From positions 4,370,077 to 4,434,076 of the forward strand of contig OZ007507.1 in the NCBI GenBank assembly GCA_963931865.1: 64,000 bases of DNA. Reading direction: 5' to 3'. The notes beneath the pieces were generated by a model that saw only the letters and a program-made list of their open reading frames with translations, was not told where the DNA came from and made no database searches. Within the stretch, counting starts at the first letter, position 1. Each line of letters opens with the position of its first letter. The position numbers were made by a program, and so were the translations under genes. Below, piece by piece: positions 37,501-45,800 of the stretch. This DNA is from Axinella damicornis (lineage: Eukaryota > Porifera > Demospongiae > Axinellida > Axinellidae).

Positions 37501-40078
37501 CTCCCCGATTGCATCCACTTCGACTGCTGCTCGCTGATTGCGTCCGCTTTGACTGCTGCTCCCCGATTGCATCCGCTTGTAGGCCAGCTGTTATGGAAGA
37601 TTCCACATGTTCTCGAACATTCTTCATGGAGTTCGAGGTTCGGCAAATTGAAGTATGAAGGTCGCGCGTCACTACTCCCACCCTACGAACATCCCACTTC
37701 CGTCACGCACAGACACACACATGTTAAAATCTTATTATATCGGGAATAGAAAGGAGGAAAGAGATAGGGGGTGTTCATTGAAGGAAAGATGATGTGCCTG
37801 CATGATTAGGTGGGCAGAGAGGGGGGATACCATTACATGCACTCTTGGCTGTACTCTTCCTACAGAGGTGGGGGTACAGGTCAACAATTATTGAACTCAA
37901 ACTAAACTTCCTTTGCTACCCAGCCTGGAGCCAGTTTTGTATGTTTTTCTGGCAAGAGGGGATTTCAATCTAAGACTCAAATGTTTGCTTTTGAGGACAA
38001 ACTATGTGGTTGAGATATAATACCTCTCAAAAGAAATATGATCACAGAAGATCTTTTACTAAATGGACTACCCTATTGTCGCAGCCATAACACAAGTTTT
38101 CTTAGCCTAAAACAACTTGGTAGCCATTTAATCTGCACTTTCCTTGTAGAGAGACTTGATGTCATTATGGCAATATTACACCTGACTGTGAGTGCTCTTG
38201 GCATCCATATATTTATGTGTTGTTGTATCTCCTAAATGTGTTTCATTAGTGCAACCATGAAAAGAAGTTGGACAAAGGCTCTATAAATCAAAGCCTTAAG
38301 CTACAATCATCCTTATTAGGTGAAAGCAGATGAGCTTTATTTGCCCTCCGCTGTAGAAAGGTGTATGCAAGGGTCCCCAACAAGCTCCTGTGTGCGCCCA
38401 CCAACATCCATTTATCATGCAGCTAATGTTGCTCCGGAAAAATGCCAGCTATGAATGCCATGGATACCAGTTGTGCATAACAACTTGGGAAAATACTCAG
38501 CGCACCCTTCTCTTGTAGCCTCACTCCCAGGCCTTCTACACCTCCAGTTTTTTGATCGCTTGCAGTATGCAAAAACTGTAAGCGATCAAAAACTGGAGGT
38601 ATAGAGGCTACCTCTTTCTTCTGCTGGTGCTCTACTATAGAGTGCAAAGTGCGTACAGAGAAGAACAACTGGTCCATTCTTTTGGTAAAGTTCACTCCAA
38701 AGACATTTTGAAACAGCTTTCCTTCAACTTGGACCAGCTCACTACAAGTTTGAAACCGCCGATCCTCTCCCATATCGCTGCACACCTGTAGCATTCTGCC
38801 ATTCCATGCCACTACAGCATAAGTGACTTGCTCACTACAAGTTTGAGCAATAGCTGCACACCTAAGCATTCAGCCATTCCATGCTACTAAAGTGCAAGTG
38901 AGGCATGTATTACCACCACGTGCAAACCAATCACTACGTGTATTCAATGTCTGGTATATGGCAGGACTTCACTGCAAGGAAGTAATCATGTAGAGTACAT
39001 GCAGGTGGGACTCCCAATGTTTGTCTGTGTGTGCTAAGGAGTTCAATTTATTGTGGCCCCCTCTTGCACAGTATTGCTATGCCAGGGAGAGGCTGTTAGG
39101 CTCCAACGTTTGTGTAGCACTAGTCACCCAAGTCTTAGCTTGAATGCGCTAGGCATCCAGCTGGAATGGATGGAGAGTTACAGAAGCAGCGGCAGTGAAC
39201 AGGAGAGGGAAGAGAAATAATGGGCGGTTGGCGAGGGTGAGGGGTTGTCCAACAATACTCATCCATTCATTACGCTACTTGATTTTACATGCATGTAGAC
39301 ATCTTTGTTCTACATATTATACACTTTTCAAGAGGTTTCCTGGTGTAAGCCATGTGTGTAGATTCATAAACCATGAAGTCTGCCACAAAGCCACAAGGTG
39401 GTCACAGGAAAAGAGCTTATGAAATCATGCATGAAATAGTCAAGTTGTAGGTCACAGAATGACATCACATTTCTTTGCTGTGGTAAAGGGATGGTGACAT
39501 ACCTTGGGGACCTTCCTCGGAGACAACTCTCCATTCACTTGATCATCCTGAGCTGAGTGCTTAAGCTGAGGAGAGTAGGATGGGGGCGGGGGGGGGGGGG
39601 GAGGACGGACGGACAGGAGGAGGAGGGAGAGGAGAGGGATGAGGGGGAGATGAGAAGGAAGTTTAGAAAGTCACACCGTCACTGGCACACTCTCCTTTCC
39701 CTCCCCTTTACTTGATAGTGAAACAACAACATTGTTTGCTGTGGTATGTACGGAATACACAGTAGTATAAACTTTCCTAGCACGAACTCTGCTTGTCTGA
39801 AGACCCAAGCAGCTACACATACTTGCTCAACTTTAAACTATAGACAGTGTGGCTTCATTCAATTGCATACTGTACAGTTACAGTAGCTTACTCATGTGGA
39901 ACAGGCCAGAATACTTTGTGTTAGAAACTAGTGGTAAGCTAATCAAAGTTTAAGCAAATAACAAGCAACTCTTTGCGGAAATACTGTCATTTCTGAAACA
40001 TACAGTATGATAGAGCTGTATGTAAAGCGTGTATATCTGCAAGCAATGTGCAAAATCAGTTCTCACCCTGGTACTCAT
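23390..40078 (-). CDS. Unrecognised 1651-aa Ser/Lys-rich protein with LF and P-x-W motifs
   Basis: A complete seven-exon gene in consistent phase: 40078-40067 (12 nt, Met-Ser-Thr-Arg), 39565-39503, 37078-36878, 33123-33046, 30102-29848, 28829-24645 (4185 nt) and 23551-23390 ending in TGA. I do not recognise the family. The protein is low-complexity and probably mostly disordered. Residues about 480-750 are about 11 tandem copies of a roughly 20-residue unit (LFEDLGSPKHDEKPKTETAK). LF pairs such as LFESLGDEDLFGS and EDLFGEV recur from about 390 to 970 and resemble the LFa motifs with which FAM21/WASHC2 binds VPS35. Four P-x-W segments (PSWMVELQKRK about 1158, IPEWQKRVMERRKK about 1194, VPEWKQRLLERKR about 1544, VPGWKKELLAKK about 1580) resemble the N-terminal motifs of taperin and phostensin. 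A run of RKSP repeats lies near 1240-1290. It is head-to-head with PPIE and tail-to-tail with the myosin. A role in actin or endosome scaffolding is inference only. Confidence 0.85.
24053..24457. mobile_element. Long foldback MITE (type B)
   Basis: 405 bp in the last intron of the 1651-aa gene. The termini of the common family are extended by GCCTACCCC; the arms run through CGTTGACAGTAATACACGGA. Its sister copy at 31205 differs by a poly(C) expansion. CCGAACC lies at both ends. Confidence 0.85.
27190..27990 (-). repeat. In-frame coding tandem repeat (LFEDLG unit)
   Basis: Roughly 11 units of 39-75 nt inside the giant exon of the 1651-aa protein encode LFEDLGSPKHDEKPKTETAK variants. Two units instead carry the longer LFESLGDEDLFGSQAKKESS module and are nearly identical to one another, which points to a block duplication within the array. 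All length changes are multiples of three. Confidence 0.92.
29777..29832. repeat. Compound (C)n(CA)n microsatellite
   Basis: About 34 C followed by about 10 CA, 16 bp from the donor of the 29848-30102 exon of the 1651-aa gene. Confidence 0.97.
30602..30781. repeat. 180-bp near-perfect foldback
   Basis: Two arms of about 80-90 bp (from GACAGGTATACTGTTGTGAT to GGTGACTTGATGTG and back) separated by about 15 bp. It has no TAGCCTCG termini, so it is a different element type. It lies in intron 4 of the 1651-aa gene. Confidence 0.85.
31205..31654. mobile_element. Long foldback MITE (type B), nested
   Basis: 450 bp inserted in the right arm of the 30829 foldback. It is flanked on both sides by AACTCAATC, and that 9-mer occurs once at the corresponding site of the left arm, which confirms it as a target duplication. 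It contains a run of about 31 C (31489-31519). Confidence 0.92.
31704..31827. mobile_element. Foldback MITE, TAGTCTCG variant, nested
   Basis: 124 bp with termini TAGTCTCGTTCCCAGACC and GGTCTGGGACCGAGACTA, flanked by exact 9-bp repeats AAGAACACA, inserted in the right arm of the 30829 foldback. Confidence 0.92.
32480..32690. repeat. Tandem array of MITE left termini
   Basis: About seven units of about 28 bp, AGCCTCATTCCCAGGCCAATCCT with variants, all in the same orientation. This is a second, independent amplification of the family terminus (compare 10203-10610). Confidence 0.75.
33254..33790. repeat. 57-bp minisatellite, open on both strands
   Basis: About nine copies of a 57-bp unit beginning GGCTTATAGCCAGTGGCATT. 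57 is 3 x 19, so one frame on each strand stays open (about 200 codons each). It lies in intron 3 of the 1651-aa gene, 130 bp upstream of the 33046-33123 exon in transcript direction. Confidence 0.92.
33937..34021. mobile_element. Foldback MITE with 9-bp flanking repeat
   Basis: 85 bp; inner arms CCTTCTCACC...GGTGAGAAGG as in the 20641 copy; flanks GTTATGGAC and GTTGTGGAC. Confidence 0.85.
34890..35590. repeat. 18-19-bp minisatellite (GCTGTGACTGTACGCACA)
   Basis: About 37 units alternating between GCTGTGACTGTACGCACA and GCCGTGGACTGTACACACA types, with a higher-order block duplicated (35000-35240 against 35320-35580). Intron 3 of the 1651-aa gene. Confidence 0.9.
36200..36470 (-). mobile_element. 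TA-bounded MITE-like element (TAGTCGC family)
   Basis: About 270 bp with ends TAGTCACGCGTTATTAAGC and CGCTTAATAACCTACGGTA. The interior (GTCTTCTTGCAGAAACTCTG, TTCCAAATGAAGCACACTTC) matches, inverted, the copy at 45186-45433. Confidence 0.7.
37340..37745. mobile_element. Dispersed element with internal 24-bp repeats, copy 1
   Basis: It begins ACAAGTAGCTTCGCTCGCTC and ends CACTTCCGTCACGCACAGAC. The interior has about seven units of GCTGCTCCCCGATTGCATCCGCTT. The same structure in reverse orientation lies at 57600-58110. No transposase ORF. Confidence 0.75.
38515..38610. mobile_element. Foldback MITE, CTTCTACACC arm
   Basis: 96 bp with GGCCTTCTACACCTCCAGTTTTTTGATCGC arms around the TATGCAAAAACTG core, like the 20764 copy. 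The right arm lacks the last part (GGTATAGAGGCTA). Confidence 0.75.
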
Positions 40079-40280
40079 GTTGTCTTTCTGGTACGGCTCT
40101 ACTCTGGAAGAAAGCTACTTTCCCACCACCAAGCCCTCCTCTCTCTCCAGTTTAGTATTGCTAGACCAAACACACACACACGACAGGTCTTCTTTGCCGC
40201 TTCGAAGCAACGCGACTCAATTAGCACAGCTGTGGGTGTGAGATGGTCACGTGGATATTCTTGATGTCACGCGGTCAATT
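40079..40280. promoter_or_regulatory. Bidirectional promoter region, 1651-aa protein gene / PPIE
   Basis: 202 bp separate the two divergent ATGs (minus 40078, plus 40281). No TATA box is seen. A TCACGTGG sequence (E-box core CACGTG) lies about 30 bp upstream of the PPIE ATG, and a second partial match, GTCACGCGG, follows. A pyrimidine-rich tract ending in TTTAGTATTG lies mid-way. Regulatory function is inferred from position. Confidence 0.65.
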
Positions 40281-41180
40281 ATGGCGAACAAGCGCGTTGT
40301 ATACGTCGGAGGTTTGGCGGAAGAAGTCGACGAAAAGGTGTTGCAGGCAGCCTTTATTCCATTCGGAGATATAACAGACATTACAATACCGCTGGACTAC
40401 ACTACACAGAAACACCGAGGGTTCGCATTCGTGGAATTCGAGCTCGTGGAAGATGCAGCCGCTGCTATGGACAATATGAACGAGTCCGAGCTGTTTGGTA
40501 GGACGATACGAGTGAACGTGGCGCGACCGAAGATGCTGAAGGAAGGTAGCTCGAGGCCCGTATGGTCCGAGGACGCTTGGCTGAGAAAACATGCAGGAAA
40601 GACACTAGAGGAAGGGCAGGATGAGGCGGCGGGCGCCACAACACCGGCGGCGGAAGGGGGAGGAGAGCCGGCTGCAAAGAGAAAAGCAAGCAACCCCAGA
40701 GTGTTCTTTGATATTAGGATAGGATCCCAAGATGTAGGGAGGATTATCATAGAACTGTTTGCAGATACTGTCCCAAGAACTGCTGAAAACTTTAGGTGTC
40801 TGTGTACAGGGGAGAAGGGATTTGGTTACCAAGGTAGCCCCATTCATCGCATCATCCCTCAGTTCATGTGCCAGGGAGGGGACTTTACCAATCAGAACGG
40901 CACGGGAGGAAAATCCATCTATGGGGTGAAGTTTGATGATGAGAATTTCAAGTTGAAGCACACTGGAGCAGGGGTGTTGTCCATGGCAAACTCTGGACCG
41001 AACACTAACGGATCACAGTTTTTCATCTGCACTGCAAAGACAGAGTGGCTGGACGGGAAGCATGTAGTATTTGGACATGTGCTTGAGGGCATGGATGTTG
41101 TGAGGAAGATGGAAAAATTTGGGACTCAGTCAGGAAAAACTAGCAGACCAGTCCTGATAACAAATTCCGGAGAGCTTTAG
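40281..41180 (+). CDS. PPIE: PPIE, RRM-cyclophilin (Cyp33) peptidyl-prolyl isomerase, intronless
   Basis: A single 900-nt ORF (299 aa plus TAG). The MANKR start at 40281 matches the family N-terminus; an in-frame ATG at 40251 would add ten residues and is less likely. Residues about 5-80 are an RRM with RNP2 VVYVGGL and RNP1 RGFAFVEF. A linker rich in Ala, Gly and Glu follows. Residues about 140-299 are a cyclophilin domain with [24 protein letters not shown] (the catalytic Arg is present), [24 protein letters not shown] and [10 protein letters not shown] (the cyclosporin-contact Trp is present). PPIE is a spliceosome-associated nuclear isomerase that also binds the MLL PHD3 finger. Length is close to the 301-aa human protein. 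The absence of introns is unusual beside its intron-dense neighbours. Confidence 0.97.
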   Translation: MANKRVVYVGGLAEEVDEKVLQAAFIPFGDITDITIPLDYTTQKHRGFAFVEFELVEDAAAAMDNMNESELFGRTIRVNVARPKMLKEGSSRPVWSEDAWLRKHAGKTLEEGQDEAAGATTPAAEGGGEPAAKRKASNPRVFFDIRIGSQDVGRIIIELFADTVPRTAENFRCLCTGEKGFGYQGSPIHRIIPQFMCQGGDFTNQNGTGGKSIYGVKFDDENFKLKHTGAGVLSMANSGPNTNGSQFFICTAKTEWLDGKHVVFGHVLEGMDVVRKMEKFGTQSGKTSRPVLITNSGEL

Positions 41181-41621
41181 CTGGGTTCCAATCACCAATG
41201 TTCTGTTTACGCCACAGAATGTACTTCTCATGCACTGATAAATATTGCAAGATTGTAATATTGGGTGAGTGATGCAGGTGGCAATGAAGCTTGAAGAGGG
41301 GCCCGGGTAGCCTCGTACCCAGGCCCTCACGCGTTCCGCGTTCCGCGTGAGGGCCTGGGTACGAGGCTAGGGCCCGGGGTGGGATCAAAACATCAGCTTG
41401 ATCGGAAGCGGATCCAGATATGGGATTTCGGCCGAGGAGGGTGTAACGAAACGTCATACGGTAATCACGAAACTGGTGGACAAGTTTCTTATCACAGAAC
41501 GAGCACTTGTCCTAGGCCTTGTAGCGCAGTAGCAGCCGTAGGCGTGCAAGAATTGTTCAAGCCAAAGCAGTAAGAACCGAGAGATAGATCGACCAGGTGA
41601 GAGTCGACAGGAGTTGCAAAG
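41181..41621. other. Intergenic spacer PPIE-GRK2 with MITE and GRK2 promoter
   Basis: 441 bp between the PPIE stop and the GRK2-like ATG. It holds a 62-bp foldback MITE (41308-41369) flanked by the exact 9-bp duplication GGGCCCGGG. The remaining 250 bp must carry the GRK2 promoter and 5' UTR. No TATA box or clear polyadenylation signal is visible. Confidence 0.6.
41308..41369. mobile_element. Foldback MITE with exact 9-bp duplication, near GRK2 promoter
   Basis: 62 bp, TAGCCTCGTACCCAGGCCC...GGGCCTGGGTACGAGGCTA, flanked by GGGCCCGGG on both sides, about 250 bp upstream of the GRK2 ATG. Confidence 0.92.
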
Positions 41622-42772
41622 ATGGCGGACCTCGAGTCGGTGTTGGCCGACGTATCCTACCTGATGGCTATGGAGCGTTCCAAGGCTCCTAACGCCAAGA
41701 CAGTCAAGAGGTTCTCCCTTCCAGACCCCAGGTGGGATTGCCAAAGCCTTGTGCCGAGGGAGAGTGCTCTAATCAAATTGTAGTAGCTTGTGGGATAAAC
41801 ATCGCCATGGGGGAGGAGGTTTGTAAGTTATATGACCTGCCACTAACACATTCTTGGCTTTTTTGCACCTGAAACTGTGCAAAATGGTGTAAATTTGTGT
41901 TGTGGTAAGTGGGGGCCATACTCCATAGGTGGGTGTATAATTATAGGCAAATCCTGGGTACCAGGGAGGGGCATGGATTTAATACTCGCAGCTGCATGGA
42001 TTGCTAATAGTAGCTCAATGTGGTGTGTTGTATAACACATGGTACTGCCACATACATAACCAGTTTAGCTCAGAAAAGCTCATTGATGGAGCATGCACAC
42101 TGTCTGTAGTCATTGTTGGTCTATGGCTAGTATTGTTGTTTATGAAGTAAAGTACCGTTCACTCCAGATCTGGGATTTAGTCTCGCGGGCCAGCCTCTCG
42201 CCAGTGGGTGTGGCGAGAGGCTGGCCTGCGAGACTAATCTGGGATCATTTGCCTCCATACTGCTATCATGACCAGAATATGTTTATTTACGACTTTACAG
42301 AATTCTTACGCTATGTTGAAAACGCTTCGCTTAAGACAGTACTTCAAGTTTGTACCTCTCTCCTTACGACATGATTGAGTGTCTGTTGAGCTGCGTATGT
42401 TTTCAGGTAAAAATGTTGATGTACAGATTCTCAGAGAGTCCCTTTTGGCACCAGGTAACTTAGTCTATCGAGCTAGCCCATTCTCTTGCTTCACAGGCCC
42501 TCCTGAACTTCCTATGTCGCACGCAAGTAAATGGTCTCGTTGGATAGACTACAGGTGACTGGAAAACAGCTTATGCTGCAGCATTTCAGCATAGTCTCAT
42601 TCTGTTGCATTCCTTGAAGTAATCAGACCCGGTGTGGCAGACCTCTTATGAATGGTGTAACCTGTAGGCACAATGGCGGCTGCTCACAAGATTATTTGAA
42701 CTTTAGTGATACACTTGTGTTCACCCACACAATATTAATACATCACACCTCCCACATACTTCACATGCACAT

Positions 42773-42871
<99 letters not shown>

Positions 42872-45800
42872 GTACATAATGTTGTGCACAAGAACTTCGA
42901 ACAGAATGGACAACTCAATCTCAAGACAATATACTCCCAGAGGCTAGGTATTTGTAATTAAGTTTAGTTAAGTTACGTTAACCCTATACCTCCTATACTG
43001 CACACTGATATTTCTTATCTGCCATTGGTAGTTCTGCTTCCCTAATATGACCTGCTGGAGGTGCCATAGTAGTTTGTTCTGAGGGCGCTGCAAGCATGAT
43101 AGGGCACTGCAAGCACGCTAGGGCACTGCAAGCACGCTAGGGCGCTGCAAGCACGCTAGGGCGCTGCAAGCACGCTAGGGCGCTGCAAGCATGCTAGGGC
43201 ACTGCAAGCACGCTAGGGCGCTGCAAGCATGCTAGGGCGCTGCAAGCACGCTAGGGCGCTGCAAGCACGCTAGGGCACTGCAAGCACGCTAGGGCACTGC
43301 AAGCACGCTAGGGCACTGCAAGCACGCTAGGGCACTGCAAGCACGCTAGGGCACTGCAAGCATGTTAGGGCACTGCAAACATGTTAGAGCACTGCAAGCA
43401 TGCTAGGGCACTGTAGAGCACGCTAGGGCACTGCAAGCACGCTAGGGCACTGAAAGCATGTTAGGGCACTGCAAGCATGTTAGGGCACTGCAAGTATGTT
43501 AGGGCACTGCAAGCATGTTAGGGCACTGCAATCACGTTAGGGCGCTGCAAGCATGTTAGAGCACTGCAATCACGTTAGAGCACTGCAATCACGTTAGGGC
43601 ACTGCAAGAATGTTAGGGCACTGCAATCACGTTAGAGCACTGCAAGAATGTTAGGGCACTGCAAGCACGTTAGAGCACTGCAAGCACGTTAGAGCACTGC
43701 AAGCACGCTAGGGCACTGCAAGCATGTTAGAGCACTGCAAGCACGCTAGGGCACTGCAAGCATGTTAGAGCACTGCAAGTATGTTAGGGCACTGCAAGCA
43801 TGTTAGGGCACTGCAAGCATCTTAGGGCTGTGCAAACGTGTTGGTCAAGCATGTTAGGGCACAGTAGTGTTACAGCACTGCAAAAGCATGTTGATGCTAC
43901 CTACTATGGGATGTGCATACTCGCTGTGTGTGTGTGTAGCTAGGAGACTGTAAAGCTGCCTGCCTGTGTGTGTGTAGTACCTTTATACTCATATATATGT
44001 GTTGATACAAGGGACCATATTTGGCTAAGATTCAACCAATCAGTGGGCTGTATTTGGCATCTGGACAGGAAGTGAAAGCTCTTTAAGTGTCAGCTAGTGG
44101 TATTTCATGACCTGAGCTGAGTGTAGGTATCAGAGGTGGCTGGAAGATGGTAGTGATTGGGGTAGCCTTCTTCGCAGGCCCCCGCCCAGCTTGTTGTTGC
44201 TTGCAGTAGGAAAAGCAGGGAGAGCCGGTACATAATCTCACGTGAGTGACGTAGATAGAAGGGATGATAGAAACTGTGCAGTGGCGTATTGTTTCGGTGC
44301 AAACTTGCTCACCCATGTGTATTGCTGTCAGGCAGGGTCGTCTGTTGTGGGAAGATCACAGGGCAGATTGATTATCCAGTGAACAAGTTTCATGTCCCAC
44401 TGCTTCCAACATATTGTTGATTAGTTCTGTAACTAGTACCTCCTCCATATTGTTGATTATAACTCCAGGCTCTATCCATATTGTTGATTAACCCCATTGC
44501 TTCCTGGTTCTTTAACTCCTCCATATTGTTGATTGTTTCCTGGTTCTATTCTTCCTCCATATTGTTGATTAACCCCATTGTTTCCTGGTTCTATACTTCC
44601 TCCATATTGTTGATTAACCCCATTGTTTCCTTGTTCTATAACTCCTCCATATTGTTGATTAACCCCATTGTTTCCTGGTTCTATAACTCCTCCATATTGT
44701 TGATTAACCCCATTGTTTCCTGGTTCTATAACTCCTCCATATTGTTGATTAATCCCATTGTTTTGTTTCTATGCCTCCTCCATATTATTGATTAACCTCA
44801 TTTGTCCTCTGGTTATGGTGGCTAGTGTAATTGGAACTGAGTCTGCATACCAGTGATCATTCACCATGTGTTTTGGCTGCAGGTGCCCACTACCTTGAGC
44901 AGTTTGTTCCCAGTGACTGTGTGGTCTTCTCCTTCCTCAAGAAGGCAAGTTGCTCGTAGTCACAACCTGGTACGGCTGAAGGAATGTGGTCATTTTTGAT
45001 ATTGCGTATTGTACCTTCAAGTATTCTGCTTCACTACTCTGTTTGTTATCAACCTCACTCCAAAACATTGAAACCTTGCTTTACTTGCGTGACACGCACA
45101 ACTATTTCACGTTTTCAGTACGTATACTATATAGTGCATCTGTGCAATAATTCCTGCAAACTTGATAGCTCTAACATTGATACTGTAGTCGCGCGTTATT
45201 AGGCGCATGCGCCTATGTCTCCACAGGAAGGGAATAGGACGAAATGCACACAATTCCTCAAATGGGAAGTACACTTCATTTCGAATCATAGCTTTTTCCA
45301 CTCTGTAGGATCGAAAATGGCAGAGTTTCTACGACTTCTGCACTTAATAATGAGTAGCTAGGACGAGAGTCACACCTGCGCCTAACAGCGAATATACACC
45401 TATAAGTGAGTGAGCCTAATAATGAGCGACTAGGGTACATTAATTTTAACCCGTCATCAATGTGTGAAGACTGTTCACGCTGTGCTCACGATCATTTTGC
45501 AGTCACTACGTCTGGCCGGACGAAGTCAGATTTAATCAGAACACACTTGATTATGTCTTCGTTTCTAAAAGCTGGTATCAGTACATAGGAATGTGAGGAT
45601 GTAATCTCTGGGGTATGCCCTGATACATGTGCTCTTTGACCAGAAGTTGTCTGGTAACTGGGTGTTATCATGAGCCCTGTCACTGCTAGCCTCATTCCCA
45701 GGCCGCCGTGGCCTGGGAACGAGGCTATGTCACTGTGTATCCTATTCACCTAGCCTCGTTTCCAGTCCCACGCCCAGCTTTTCGTACAGAAAAGCGGGAG

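Noticed and set aside
43085..43870. CRISPR-like array
   Set aside because: Contiguous 19-bp tandem units with no unique spacers, in a eukaryotic intron.
44481..44795. Hydrophobic 104-codon ORF that looks like membrane segments
   Set aside because: The 45-bp minisatellite is in frame with itself; it lies inside a GRK2 intron and shows no gene features.
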